Assembly: GCA_006384855.1 (NCBI GenBank)
Contig: VCJN01003222.1
Coordinates: forward strand, 124,001 to 188,000
From: Tetraselmis striata
Lineage: Eukaryota; Chlorophyta; Chlorodendrophyceae; Chlorodendrales; Chlorodendraceae
Direction: 5' to 3'
Length of the DNA stretch: 64,000 bases
Part shown: positions 35,068-44,339 of the stretch, piece by piece
Layout of the letters: every line of letters starts with the position of its first letter
Position numbering within the stretch: position 1 is the first letter of the stretch
Made by a program: the position numbers and the translations under genes
Notes under the pieces: model-generated
What the model saw: only the letters and a program-made list of their open reading frames with translations
Database searches by the model: none
What the model was told of the DNA's origin: nothing

Positions 35068-36384
35068 TCAGTTCAGCCGCGTGCACACCTGGTCGGTGTC
35101 GCAGAACGCGAGGTTCCCGCCGGAGAGGGACAGGGTCCCCGCGTTCTCCACATTTATGACCCCGCCCTCCGCGAGGTTCACGGCGGGCCGGCCGCCGGCG
35201 GCCGTGCACTCCGCCCTCGCCTGGTCGCACGCCGTCTTGGACGCCCGGCACTCCACGACCGCGTCGCTCACGCGCGTGTCCAGGAGCGCCGCCGACCGGC
35301 TCGCGGCCTGAATTTCGTCCCGCACGCCGTCCACGGCGGTCTGCGGGAGGCAGTTGGACGCGATGTACGTCTTGAGGTCCAGGAGCGCGGCGTCCAGCCT
35401 GCCGCTCGCGTCCGCGGCGCTGCCGGCGGACGCCGCCACCGTGTCTTCCACGCCGCGCACCCGCGCATCCATCTCGGCCCACGCCGCCTCGTGCTGCTCC
35501 ACCGAGGCCGAGTACCCGGCCACCCTGTCCAGCACCTGGTCGTAGGTGGCCTGAATGCGCTCGAGCGCCGCGGCGTCCAGCTCGCCCAGGTTCCCCGGGG
35601 CGCACCCGGTGGCCACCTCGCCCGCCCGGTCCAGCACCGCCGCGTACTGCTGGCGCAGGGCCCCCTCCGCCCGCTCCACGTCGGCCAGGAGCTCCGACGC
35701 CTGCTGCCCCGCCTCCTCCTTGGTGGCGAACATGGTGGTGATCTCGTCCATGGTGGCGCGCTGCGCGGCGTCCCCGGCCGCCATCAGGCTCCCCACCTGC
35801 CGGTAGAACCGGTCCGACGCGTCCCGCGTCTGCCGCCGGTGCTCCGCGAGCTCCGCCTCCAGGCGCGCCACCTCCGCGGCGACCTCCCCCGGCGTGACGG
35901 CTCCCTTGTACGCCGCCTCGATCTCGCGCTCCAGCTCCCGCAGCAGCCGCGCGTTCTCCCGGGCCCTCGCGAAGGCTTGCGTGCGGGCGGCGTCCGCGGC
36001 GCGCCCCACGTTCCGCGCGTGCTCCCCCAGCAGCGCGGTCCCCGCGGCGTACCGCCCCGCGAGGCGCGAGTTCGCCTCGCGGGACTCCTCCAGGACCCGC
36101 GCGTTCCGCGCCGCGGCGTCCGCGTTCTCGCGGGCCTGCTCCTCGGCCCGCCGGATGCGCCGCTGCGCCCCCTCGTTCGCTCGCTTCTGGTACGACAACG
36201 CGTCGTGCACGTCCGCCGACGCGGCGCTCATCCGCGTGAGCCGGCGGGCGGACGCCGTGCGCGCGCGCTCCTCGACCTCGCGCATGCGCGCCCGCCACTT
36301 GCGCGCCATGCCCAGGATCGCCACCACCACGACCAGGTACACCACGGAGAACCCGGCGAGGTACGCCATGTCAGCGGACGTCAT
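35068..36384 (-). CDS. Membrane-anchored long coiled-coil protein
   Basis: 438 aa from the ATG at 36384 (the upstream extension begins with GTG). One N-terminal membrane helix (MAYLAGFSVVYLVVVVAILG) is followed by about 320 residues rich in Ala, Glu, Arg in heptads, a rod-like coiled coil. The C-terminal about 70 residues contain paired Cys (ECRASKTACDQARAEC) and a short beta-like tip (GGVINVENAGTLSLSGG). Such 'anchor-rod-tip' proteins are often virion surface fibres; this is inference. Confidence 0.6.
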   Translation of the reverse strand: MTSADMAYLAGFSVVYLVVVVAILGMARKWRARMREVEERARTASARRLTRMSAASADVHDALSYQKRANEGAQRRIRRAEEQARENADAAARNARVLEESREANSRLAGRYAAGTALLGEHARNVGRAADAARTQAFARARENARLLRELEREIEAAYKGAVTPGEVAAEVARLEAELAEHRRQTRDASDRFYRQVGSLMAAGDAAQRATMDEITTMFATKEEAGQQASELLADVERAEGALRQQYAAVLDRAGEVATGCAPGNLGELDAAALERIQATYDQVLDRVAGYSASVEQHEAAWAEMDARVRGVEDTVAASAGSAADASGRLDAALLDLKTYIASNCLPQTAVDGVRDEIQAASRSAALLDTRVSDAVVECRASKTACDQARAECTAAGGRPAVNLAEGGVINVENAGTLSLSGGNLAFCDTDQVCTRLN

Positions 36385-36423
36385 CTCGGGCGCGGGCGAA
36401 GGACGCACTTGTTGGTGATACGC

Positions 36424-36726
36424 TCACAAAATCGACACCGATTTGACGTGGCGCATGAATGCCCGCGGCAGGCGCAGCTGGTTCAGGCGCCACACCTCGC
36501 GCGTCCCGTCCGGGAGCTCCCGCGGGATCAGCATCGGCAGCCGCCCCTCCTCCAGCTCCGCCACCGCCACGTCCAGGATGTTCCCCGTCGCCGGCGACAC
36601 GGGGTGGTCCGCCGGCAGCGTGCTGGGCGCGCCGTCCGCCAGCTGCTGCACGCGGGCGGCGAGCACCTTGGTCACCTCGTACTTGCTCATCACGGGCCGC
36701 GTGCGGGGAGCAAGGTCGGGGGCCAT
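36424..36726 (-). CDS. rpb6: RNA polymerase subunit RPB6
   Basis: 100 aa. Shows the RPB6/omega pattern: a first helix with RPVMSKYEVTKVLAARVQQL, an acidic/hydrophobic middle (ILDVAVAELEEGRLPMLIPR) and the LPDGTREVW-type C-terminal strand. The subunit holds RPB1 in place. It sits between the coiled-coil gene and YqaJ, with an A7 patch in the shared divergent region. Confidence 0.85.
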   Translation of the reverse strand: MAPDLAPRTRPVMSKYEVTKVLAARVQQLADGAPSTLPADHPVSPATGNILDVAVAELEEGRLPMLIPRELPDGTREVWRLNQLRLPRAFMRHVKSVSIL

Positions 36727-36758
36727 GGTCGCCGACGTCCGCTTAACGCTGACGCGTG

Positions 36759-36770
36759 AAAAAAATAAAT
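36759..36770. promoter_or_regulatory. Bidirectional A7 promoter patch (RPB6/YqaJ)
   Basis: gtgaaaaaaataaatc lies 33 bases upstream of the RPB6 start (minus) and about 40 bases upstream of the YqaJ start (plus), in an 82-bp divergent gap. Confidence 0.45.
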
Positions 36771-36808
36771 CGGAAGGACCCCCGGCGCCCCCGCTTTACG
36801 GCCGCGGG

Positions 36809-37813
36809 ATGCTCGCGATGGACGAGCTGGTGGAGCGCGCGGTGCGAGCCGCGCGCGCGGTCGACAGCCTCCGCGACGAGGCGGCCGAGGACGAGGTCGC
36901 GAGGCATGCGCGGCTGTTTTCCGACCGCCCCGTCCCCCGGGACGCCCTCCGGACCCGGATGCGGACGCTGGCGGGGTACGTCGACACCCTCCGGACCCTG
37001 CTCCGCGAGCCCGGCATCCCGCAGCGCACCCCCGCGTGGTACGCCGCCCGCGAGGGCATGGTCACCGGCTCCGAGCTCGCGTCCGCCACCGCCCCGGCGT
37101 CGCAGCGCCTCTTCTTCCGGCGGAAGCTCGCGGGCCCGGAGGCGTGGAACGACCTCAAGGACAAGCCCGCGATCCGGTGGGGCGTCCGGTACGAGCCGGT
37201 GGCGTGCGCGATCTACGAGGCGCGCACGGGCGGCCGGGTGCACGAGTTCGGCCTGCTGCCCCACAGGGTCATCCAGGGGTTCGGGGCCAGCCCGGACGGG
37301 ATCACCGACCTGGGCATCATGCTGGAGATCAAGTGCCCGTTCAGCCGGGTCATCACGGGCGAGGTCCCCCCCGCGTACCTCGCGCAGGTCCAGGCCCAGC
37401 TCGACACCGCCGGCCTCCGTGAATGCGACTTCCTCGAGTGCAAGTTCGAGGAGTACGCCGACCCGGAGGAGTTCCTCCGAGACCGCCACCCCGACGACCC
37501 GGCCCTGACCCGGGGGGGCATGGAGAAGGGCGCCGTGTGGCAGAGCGACGGCGCGCACGAGGTCGAGCTCGGCGCGGGGGCCGCCCAGTGGGCGGCGGCC
37601 CGGGACGGCGCGCGCCTCTGGCGGCTCCTGGTCTACAGCCGCGTGAGGGTGCACAAGGACGACGCGTTCATGGCGGGGCTCCGTCCGGCCATCGAGGAGA
37701 CCGTGCGCCGCATCGCCGAGTACCGCGCCGACCCCGCCGCGTTCAGCCGCGACTTCCCTGCGAGGCCGGACGCGTGGACCCTTCCCAGCTTTGCGTTCAG
37801 GCAGGAGGCATGA
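36809..37813 (+). CDS. YqaJ-type viral recombinase/exonuclease
   Basis: 334 aa from the ATG at 36809 (next in-frame ATG 36818). Core motifs of the YqaJ (lambda-exonuclease-like) nuclease fold: RTPAWYAAREGMVTGSEL (about 70-87), GVRYEPVACAIYEARTG, GFGASPDGITDLGIMLEIKC (the D...EIK active site, about 160-180) and YLAQVQAQLDTAGL. The family acts as 5'-3' exonuclease in recombination with a single-strand annealing partner. Viral versions are common in giant viruses. The last 17 bases overlap the convergent gene. Confidence 0.9.
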   Translation: MLAMDELVERAVRAARAVDSLRDEAAEDEVARHARLFSDRPVPRDALRTRMRTLAGYVDTLRTLLREPGIPQRTPAWYAAREGMVTGSELASATAPASQRLFFRRKLAGPEAWNDLKDKPAIRWGVRYEPVACAIYEARTGGRVHEFGLLPHRVIQGFGASPDGITDLGIMLEIKCPFSRVITGEVPPAYLAQVQAQLDTAGLRECDFLECKFEEYADPEEFLRDRHPDDPALTRGGMEKGAVWQSDGAHEVELGAGAAQWAAARDGARLWRLLVYSRVRVHKDDAFMAGLRPAIEETVRRIAEYRADPAAFSRDFPARPDAWTLPSFAFRQEA

Positions 37814-38915
37814 GGTCCAGGCACGCGTCGCGCATGCCCAGCCACAGCTGCGGCGGCTCCCCCGCGTACGCGACGAGGGGGTCCGCGGGCGTCCCGCCCT
37901 CCAGCTGCCGCACCGCCGCGCCCCCGGCGGCGCGGGTCCGGCTGACGTGCAGGGTGCCGTCCGACCCCGTCAGCGCCTCGCGAATCTCCGTCACGGCGCT
38001 CTCCTTGGGAGACACGGCCACCATCAGCCAGACCTCCGTCCGCACGGATATGCGCTTGCCCGAGACCGGGCTCACCGTCCGGGACTGCCCCGCCGTGTAC
38101 GCGTTGTAAACCATGCCTCCGAAACTCAGCCGGGACGTCTCCGGCATCGTGAAGCGTGCGGTGACGTGTATCAGCGGCGGCTGGTTTTCGTGATCGCGGA
38201 GTCGCGCCATGAGCATCTGCAGCGGCATGGGCTCGGTCCGGTACGACGTGTCGTGTCCCCCCGGCGACACGCAGCTCTCGTGCGTGACCGCCGAGGAGAT
38301 CCGCGCCGCCACGCCCTGCCCCCGCGCCGCCTCCGCGGCCGCCGCCGTGTAGTCCGCCGTCCGCAGCGGCAGCGCGACCTCGCCGTCCTGGTCGCGGTGG
38401 TCGGACAGCGTCACCGACCACGTGTCGTGAAACTCGGACTCTGACCCGAAGTCGGACCCGACCACGGCGATGCTGTCCGGAAACCTCAGCATCGCCATGC
38501 GCAGGGCGGTGTTCTGGATGGCGCCCCCGTCCGACGCCACCGAGAGGCAGATGCCCCGACGCAGGCGGTACACCTCCGGAAGCTCGGCACGCTCGGTGCC
38601 CGCGCCGTAATATTCCGCGGTCACGCGGCAAAGCAGCGGCGAGTACCGCGGCCGGCGGCACGCCCCCACGGACGGGTTGCCGCACAGGGATGCCACGTCG
38701 CAGTCCACGAGGCACGAGGCGTTCGGGTTGATCGTCTCCGCGCGGGCGCACAGCTCCTGGAGCTGCGGCGAGCTGCGGTACACCTCGCTCTCCGGGTCGA
38801 TGGCGTCGCACGCGCTTTTGGCGAAGGTGAAGCGCTCGCGTCCGGTTGCCGTGCATGCTAGGACGGCCGTCGCGACCAGCACCGCGGCCGCCGCGGCCAT
38901 TCGGCTCCATGGCAT
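37797..38915 (-). CDS. Secreted or envelope protein, unknown
   Basis: 372 aa from the ATG at 38915. N-terminal signal-peptide-like segment (MAAAAAVLVATAVLACTA) and scattered Cys in the next 100 residues (CVSPGGHD, SCLVDCDVASLC), with no other membrane helix. This suggests a luminal or surface protein with disulphides. No family recognised. The frame is open upstream of the chosen start, but that part overlaps low-complexity antisense of the neighbouring gene. Convergent with YqaJ, overlapping by 17 bases. Confidence 0.6.
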   Translation of the reverse strand: MPWSRMAAAAAVLVATAVLACTATGRERFTFAKSACDAIDPESEVYRSSPQLQELCARAETINPNASCLVDCDVASLCGNPSVGACRRPRYSPLLCRVTAEYYGAGTERAELPEVYRLRRGICLSVASDGGAIQNTALRMAMLRFPDSIAVVGSDFGSESEFHDTWSVTLSDHRDQDGEVALPLRTADYTAAAAEAARGQGVAARISSAVTHESCVSPGGHDTSYRTEPMPLQMLMARLRDHENQPPLIHVTARFTMPETSRLSFGGMVYNAYTAGQSRTVSPVSGKRISVRTEVWLMVAVSPKESAVTEIREALTGSDGTLHVSRTRAAGGAAVRQLEGGTPADPLVAYAGEPPQLWLGMRDACLDLMPPA

Positions 38916-39029
38916 GCCGGCTACGAGCACAATGGGTTGGTGTCTCGTAAGGGAATAAATTGAATCGCAGATCGGCGGCGCAGGGACACTCCACGCGACC
39001 CCCCGGGCCCTTGCCCGCACCCTTTGACG

Positions 39030-40274
39030 ATGACATCCTTCGACGGCTTGACCTGCCCGGACAAGCCTCTGAGACCGTGGCCCATCTTCAGCGACGACGA
39101 CCGCACCGAGTGCAGGGTTCTCACCCCCACCGCCCTCCCGTCGAGCGCGACGGCGTCCGACTCGGGCTCCTCCTCCTCCTCCGGGTCGGACAACGATACT
39201 GAAGCGGCCCAAGCGGCCGAGTCGGAACCCGAGGAGCAGCAGGAGGACGAGGAGGAAGCTCCGGGACCGGAGGAGCAGCAGGAGCAGGAGGAGGACGAGG
39301 AGGAAGCTCCGGAACCGGAGGAGCAGGAGGAGGACGAGGAGGAAGCTCCGGAACCGGAAGAGCAAGAGCGTCCCACCCCCCCGGGCAAGGCGGAGGTTCC
39401 GGACGACCAAGACGGCGGCGCCCCGTGGCTGGTAGACTACGACGCCATGGGCATCTCGATCGACGAGGTCCTGGGCGGCAACACCGTGGCCCTTCTGGAA
39501 CGGATAGCCAAGGTCCCGGACCACTCCTTCACGGTCAACGCGTACATGGCCGCGATCTGCCCGTCGCACGTGCCCAAGGGCCACACCGTGCAGGACTACC
39601 TCTACGTGATACGCATGCAGCTGGCCGCCGTGGTCGGCTCGCGCCCCGGGGCCGGCGACACCAAGGCCCGCCTCGCCAAGCAGGCGCTGGTCGCCCTGAA
39701 AGGCCGCACGACCACCTCCACCGAGAGTCTCATCGACGCCCACGTGGAGAGCATCGCGTCATCGGACGGCCCCGACGGGGAGGCCTACAGGCACCTCGAC
39801 AACTACCTCAGGCGCGTGTTCGACGCGAAGTACAAGGGGAAGAAGAAGCCCGCCGCTCCGTGCCTGCGCACCCTCATCGCCAAGCGCCTGAAGCAGATCT
39901 CGGAGAGGAGCGGATTCACGGCCGAGTCGTTCGATCCGGCGGTCACGGTTAACGCGGAGTACGTCCGCGCCTTGGTGGGCGGTCCGAAGAGCGCGGCCGG
40001 ACGGAAGGCGCCCGCCAAGCCGAAGCCGAGTCCTGCGCCGACGCCGACGCCGACGCCGAAGCTGCCCGCGGCCCAGGACTCGAGCTCCCCCGCGGACCCG
40101 AGCGCCCCCGCGGACACGAGCGCCCCCGCGGGAGCGTCCGCGGCCAAGGAGCAGGCAAAGCGGCCGGCCCCCAAACGCAAGCCCCCAGGCCCCGTCAGCG
40201 GCGTCGAGCTGCTGCCGAACGTCGTCCTCGCCAGCGTGAAGAAAATCAAAAAAGCAACTCGCACAACTGATTGA
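39030..40274 (+). CDS. Protein with acidic repeats and basic Pro-rich tail, unknown
   Basis: 414 aa from the ATG at 39030. An acidic low-complexity region (about 65-120) with three near-identical units ending EDEEEAPEPEEQ is followed by a folded-looking middle (about 130-300, e.g. YDAMGISIDEVLGGNTVAL and CLRTLIAKRLKQISERSGF). The basic tail (about 315-414) has PTPTPTPK, two PADxSAP units and a final KKIKKATR. Charge segregation of this type suggests nucleic-acid or scaffold function; no family recognised. Confidence 0.6.
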   Translation: MTSFDGLTCPDKPLRPWPIFSDDDRTECRVLTPTALPSSATASDSGSSSSSGSDNDTEAAQAAESEPEEQQEDEEEAPGPEEQQEQEEDEEEAPEPEEQEEDEEEAPEPEEQERPTPPGKAEVPDDQDGGAPWLVDYDAMGISIDEVLGGNTVALLERIAKVPDHSFTVNAYMAAICPSHVPKGHTVQDYLYVIRMQLAAVVGSRPGAGDTKARLAKQALVALKGRTTTSTESLIDAHVESIASSDGPDGEAYRHLDNYLRRVFDAKYKGKKKPAAPCLRTLIAKRLKQISERSGFTAESFDPAVTVNAEYVRALVGGPKSAAGRKAPAKPKPSPAPTPTPTPKLPAAQDSSSPADPSAPADTSAPAGASAAKEQAKRPAPKRKPPGPVSGVELLPNVVLASVKKIKKATRTTD

Positions 40275-40531
40275 ACGGAGGGTGGTCCCGCAAAGCCCTC
40301 TCGGGCCTCGGCGATGGCGGCGATGGCGCGGCGGATGTTTTCACCATAGCTAGCATAGAAGCGACCAACTAGAGTGAACGGGGGGTTTCAACGGTGCAGC
40401 AGCGCGGCGGCAAGGACGACCGCCGGACCTGAGACTACGCCGACCCCCGTCCCGGTCTGCCCGGCCCGTCCGCCCACCGGGGATGGACGTGATTCAGTGT
40501 TCATTTTTTTGAGAAATGTTTGATCCGCAGT
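40275..40531. other. Gap without a gene, before a transposon-end relic
   Basis: About 250 bases of mixed sequence between a stop codon and a solo transposon end. No open frame with a credible start and no RNA gene seen. T7 and A-rich words near 40503-40520 may be promoter for neither flanking gene. Confidence 0.45.
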
Positions 40532-40564
40532 ACACTCTTTGCCATCTAAAACCTGCACACCACG
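40532..40564 (+). mobile_element. Solo left end of a Fanzor element
   Basis: tacactctttgccatctaaa, then acctgcacaccac, matches the left end of the complete element at 9371 almost base for base, then diverges. A second end is not obvious within 200 bases, so this is an end fragment rather than a MITE. Confidence 0.7.
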
Positions 40565-40615
40565 TCAAAAGCGTGCTCGCTTTGGAGGCTGCAATGTGCA
40601 AACGATCTAGTCATA

Positions 40616-41428
40616 TCACATGCAGACCCATACATCTCGCCACTCATCATTTTCAATGGGACCGTTGTCAATTGGTGAACCGGGGGATACTGGGCTGTGT
40701 CCCTCGGCCTCGGCGCGGCCGCGCTCCCTCAGCCACGCGCGGTACGCCTCGTGGTCGCGCAGCCAGTCGAGGCGCGCGGCGCCGCACTTGCGCAGGGCCT
40801 GCGCGTACGCGTCGTCGCCCCGCGCCACCTCGTCGTCGGACATGAAACCCCGGTCGCGCAGCGTCAGCAGCCGCGCCACCGCGCGGTACTGCTCGCAGAG
40901 CCCGGCCATGATGTAGGTGACGGTGACCACCACGCGCGGGTCCCCCACCATCGCTCGGCAGAGCGCGCGCACTTCGGCGGCCCGCGCGCCTGGGCCGGGC
41001 GGCGCCGAGGCCTCGAGCGCCAGCTCGCACAGCACCTCCGCCTCCGTCTCGTGCGCGTCCAGCAGGCCGTCGAGGTCGACGGCCCACAAGCGCCTCGCCG
41101 CAACCTCTCGCACCCGGCGGAGCATGGCGCCGCGAGCGCCCCCCCAGTGCGTCGTCATCAGGCACCAGGACTCGTCGACGGGCGGGCCGGCGGCGGGGTG
41201 GGTGCTCTCGCGGAGGCTCCGGTAGAAATCCGCGTACGCGGGCGCCGCCATCGCGCCCACCGCGAGCTCGAGCAGGCGGTCGGCGAACCGGCGGCCGCCG
41301 GCGACCGCGGCGAGGTAGGCATCGGCGGCGGCCGCGCCGGACGGGGCGATGAGCCCCGCCACGGTGGCGAGCTCGGCGTCAGTGGGGTCCTCGAGCGCCA
41401 ACAGCGCGACCGGGGGTACGGGCTCCAT
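40616..41428 (-). CDS. Unknown viral protein, helical
   Basis: 270 aa from the ATG at 41428. No family recognised. Ala/Arg/Glu-rich helices throughout; a short CLMTTHWGGARGAMLRRVRE segment looks conserved. The last about 25 residues (SPIDNGPIENDEW) differ in composition, and the stop lies 50 bases from the transposon-end relic, so the C-terminus may have been altered by the insertion. Confidence 0.6.
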   Translation of the reverse strand: MEPVPPVALLALEDPTDAELATVAGLIAPSGAAAADAYLAAVAGGRRFADRLLELAVGAMAAPAYADFYRSLRESTHPAAGPPVDESWCLMTTHWGGARGAMLRRVREVAARRLWAVDLDGLLDAHETEAEVLCELALEASAPPGPGARAAEVRALCRAMVGDPRVVVTVTYIMAGLCEQYRAVARLLTLRDRGFMSDDEVARGDDAYAQALRKCGAARLDWLRDHEAYRAWLRERGRAEAEGHSPVSPGSPIDNGPIENDEWRDVWVCM

Positions 41429-41568
41429 GGAGGCCCCCTTCTTCCTTCTTTACATGGGATTTGTTCGCGCGCTGGGAACGCGCCGCCCCCGTCGCCGGCT
41501 TGACGTCGACGCAAGGGGCCGGGGGAAGAAGGGCTCGAGGTCCCGCAAATATCTGAAAAATAGTGTAC

Positions 41569-42060
41569 ATGGACCTGATCTGCGATCGCATCATCCAGCG
41601 GCTCAGAGAGGACAGGCACCGGGACATGGTGCGAGTAAGCCTTGGGTTTACGGCGGCGACGGGGTACGGCACGTTCCCGGAGGCGAGCGACAGCGCCGTT
41701 CGGTTCCAGCACGAGGTGGAGTTTTGGCCGACGTATCCGTGCGACGGCGGCGACGGCGGGTACGTGATCGCGGTCCGCGGCGTGCGGTTCAGGCCGAACC
41801 GCGACCTCGTGAGGACGCTCGTCCGGGCGTGGCTCGAGGAGATCGTCGGCGCCGCGTGCGGCGAGGGGGGGGACGCCCGGAAGCGGGTAGCGTGCCGAGT
41901 GGACATCGACGCCGCGACAAGCGACGCGCGGTCGGTGTACCACTCGTGCGTCCGGTTCGAGTACGCCGGCGCCCACGCCAGGAACAAGAGGGCGGTGAAC
42001 CGCGTCGTGGAAACCGTGATGCGCATCAAGGGGATGTGCGAGAGCATGGCGGGGGAGTGA
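41569..42060 (+). CDS. Unknown small viral protein
   Basis: 163 aa from the ATG at 41569 (a GTG six bases upstream is less likely). No family recognised. Contains a phrase of type 'VEFWPTYPCDGGDGGYVIAV', hinting at a beta-rich fold, and several basic residues near the C-terminus. Tail-to-tail with the packaging ATPase (15 bases). Confidence 0.55.
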   Translation: MDLICDRIIQRLREDRHRDMVRVSLGFTAATGYGTFPEASDSAVRFQHEVEFWPTYPCDGGDGGYVIAVRGVRFRPNRDLVRTLVRAWLEEIVGAACGEGGDARKRVACRVDIDAATSDARSVYHSCVRFEYAGAHARNKRAVNRVVETVMRIKGMCESMAGE

Positions 42061-42075
42061 GCGCCGGCGGGGCGG

Positions 42076-42885
42076 CTACTCCTGCTTGACGACGGTGAGA
42101 CGCACCTTGTTCCGCTTCCCGGCGGTGGCGTCCATGGGCTCCTCGTCGTCGCTGTCGTCGCCCAGCAGGCGGTTGCTCTGCTCCCACAGGTGTTTGGAGC
42201 CGATGGTGAACGGAGGCGCATCCTCGGCCTTGTAGAAGAATATCTGGCCCTCGATTTTGTTGCTGCGGCTCGTGTTGTCGACGACGAGGCATTCGTAGTT
42301 CTCCGTCGTGTTGTCCAGCACCGTGCAGAAGATGTCAAAGCTGGGCAGCATGCCACAGTAGTTGTCGTAGATGCGCTTCCGGTTGCTGACGATCTGCTCC
42401 CGGAGGATGAACACGTAGTCGATGTTGGCGCGCAGCACCGGCGGAACGCCCAGCGGGTACTGCATCGTAAAGATAAACATGATTTTCATGTGCCGCCCGT
42501 TCATGAATATGGACCGGATGTTGATGTCCCGCACCCAGCTGTCGTCGTACAGGCAGTCGTCCATGATGAAAATCATCCTTGGATCGACCTCCTGGCCGGG
42601 GCGGCAGGCGTTGTTCTTGCGGATGACCTTTTTCTGGCGGGACACAATGTTGGACACTATGTCCGGCTTGTACTCGTCGTAGATGAAGAGCGGGGGGAAG
42701 ATGTCCGAGTAAAAGCGGTTGGAGCTCTCGGTTCCGGATATCACGACCCCGGTGGGCATGTCGGAATGGTACGACAGCAGGTCCTTGCACAGGTAGGATT
42801 TCCCGGTGTTGCGCTTCCCGAGCATGATGATTACAGAATCGTCCCTCACCCGGGAAATGTCAAACTTGCGGAGTTTCAGTTTCAT
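42076..42885 (-). CDS. A32-type genome packaging ATPase
   Basis: 269 aa. FtsK/HerA-like ATPase of the A32 family: Walker A MLGKRNTGKSYL (residues 21-32, GKRNTGKS at 23-30), Walker B RMIFIMDDC (about 104-112), and the characteristic ISGTESSNRFYSD and FTMQYPLGVPPVLRAN stretches. Length and layout match the family in phycodna-like and mimivirus-like viruses. It pumps viral DNA into the capsid. One of the core genes defining the group. Confidence 0.95.
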   Translation of the reverse strand: MKLKLRKFDISRVRDDSVIIMLGKRNTGKSYLCKDLLSYHSDMPTGVVISGTESSNRFYSDIFPPLFIYDEYKPDIVSNIVSRQKKVIRKNNACRPGQEVDPRMIFIMDDCLYDDSWVRDINIRSIFMNGRHMKIMFIFTMQYPLGVPPVLRANIDYVFILREQIVSNRKRIYDNYCGMLPSFDIFCTVLDNTTENYECLVVDNTSRSNKIEGQIFFYKAEDAPPFTIGSKHLWEQSNRLLGDDSDDEEPMDATAGKRNKVRLTVVKQE

Positions 42886-42940
42886 TCTACTTGGTGTGAC
42901 AAAAAGAAAAACAAGGCGGACACCACTGACGCGCGCGGTC

Positions 42941-43786
42941 TCACGGGCGGGTGCTCGGCCCGGGATCTCCGTGCGGCCGGACGCGCGTGGTCCCGTGGAC
43001 GGGGGCTCGGCCCGGACTATCCGGGCGGAGGGGCGCCTTGCCCTTCCTTGCCTTGTCCAAGGGCGGCGGCGCCGTCTCCGGCACGAGGTGGTGGCGCTGG
43101 AACTCGAGCAGGCAGCTGGTGCGGATGCCCGCGCCGTCGATGTCGCGGGCGGTGTACTGCTCCGGGAGGGAGCTCGCCGCTTGAAGAATCTCTGTCTTGG
43201 GGTACCCGGCGGCCTCGAGCACGGCGGCGAGCTCCCTCAGCGGGACCGTCGGTAGGAGCTTCATCGCGCTGTGCGCGTTCCTGCCGCAGCGCAGGACGTA
43301 CTCCACGGCGACCTCCACCCCCAGAAAGTGCGCAACCTCCTCGAACAGCATCTCCGCGGTCACGTGCGGGAGGAGCTCGGTGACGCTCCGGATGGTGTTC
43401 TTCACGGCCTCGATCGATGTCGCGCCGCACGGGAACGCGGCGCGGTCGCCGGCGTCGCGCTCCGTGTCGCCGGCGCCGTCGGAGTCGCCGTCGGAGTCGC
43501 CGTCGCCGTCGGCGCGCCCCTCGGACCAGCTCGCCCGTTTGCAGTGGAACTGCAGCATCATGCGGATCTGGTCGGCCGGTTCCATCACCGGGTGGCTCAA
43601 GACGTACGCGAGACCGAACTCGTCGCCGTACCGCATGCAGTACATGCCCCGCGCATACATCAGGTGCTTCTTGCGCTTCGCCGGAGTGTCGCCGGCGTCG
43701 CCCTCGTGGCTCTCGCTTGTCTCAAAGTCGGACGAGGTGTAGTGATCGTCGAACGAGAAGTCCGGGTTCGGCCTGAAGGCATCCAT
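42941..43786 (-). CDS. Unknown viral protein with Asp/Gly/Ser repeats
   Basis: 281 aa from the ATG at 43786. A short acidic N-terminus (DDHYTSSDFETSESHE) and a DGDSDGDSDG tract (about 100) surround a helical region (AVKNTIRSVTELLPHVTAEM, then LFEEVAHFLGVEVAVEYVL). The last 50 residues are Pro/Arg-rich. No family recognised. The low-complexity parts may vary in length. Confidence 0.55.
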   Translation of the reverse strand: MDAFRPNPDFSFDDHYTSSDFETSESHEGDAGDTPAKRKKHLMYARGMYCMRYGDEFGLAYVLSHPVMEPADQIRMMLQFHCKRASWSEGRADGDGDSDGDSDGAGDTERDAGDRAAFPCGATSIEAVKNTIRSVTELLPHVTAEMLFEEVAHFLGVEVAVEYVLRCGRNAHSAMKLLPTVPLRELAAVLEAAGYPKTEILQAASSLPEQYTARDIDGAGIRTSCLLEFQRHHLVPETAPPPLDKARKGKAPLRPDSPGRAPVHGTTRVRPHGDPGPSTRP

Positions 43787-43893
43787 TCCAGGCACGGCCG
43801 GCCCCCGCTCGGGGAGGGAGAAGTGCCGGCGAGCGCCCGCGGCCGCTGCGAGTGGGATTTCAGTGGCCCCCGCCCGTACCGAGGTCAATTTAT

Positions 43894-44274
43894 TTATTGC
43901 GCAAACTTCATGAGGCCCTCGAGGGTGCGGCTGCCCTTGAATACCTCGACCGACCCGTCCGGAAGGCCCTTCTGCACGTGCGGGAAGGAGCTCACGTTGG
44001 CGGCCTTGGCCTTGGCGCCCCCTTCCGGAGTCTTGATATCGATCAGCTCCGTGGACACCTGGTCCGCCGACGCCTTGACGAACTTGTCCCACTCCGGCTT
44101 GAAATTCTCGCAGTGCGGGCACTTCGGCATGTAGAAGAATTCCACCTTGGGCAGCTGCTCAAAGGCCTCGTCCTTCCGGCGGCGGTTCACGGACATCAGG
44201 TAGACAAAGGTGATGGCGGCGACGAGAAACACCACTCCCAGCACGGCCCCGATCCAGATGTCCCGCTTTTTCAT
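43894..44274 (-). CDS. Membrane-anchored thioredoxin-like protein (CPHC)
   Basis: 126 aa. N-terminal membrane helix (IWIGAVLGVVFLVAAITFVYL), then a thioredoxin-fold core with VEFFYMPKCPHCENFKPEWD and the CPHC active site at about 53-56, and a downstream FPHVQKGLPDG (cis-Pro region; usually TP or VP). Probable thiol oxidoreductase for disulphides in virion proteins, acting at a membrane. Homologous small redox proteins are common in giant viruses. Confidence 0.8.
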   Translation of the reverse strand: MKKRDIWIGAVLGVVFLVAAITFVYLMSVNRRRKDEAFEQLPKVEFFYMPKCPHCENFKPEWDKFVKASADQVSTELIDIKTPEGGAKAKAANVSSFPHVQKGLPDGSVEVFKGSRTLEGLMKFAQ

Positions 44275-44339
44275 GTGTTCCGCCGCGTATATCTATGTTC
44301 CGAACAGAAAAATTGCCGGCGTCCGGTCGGTCCGTGCTC

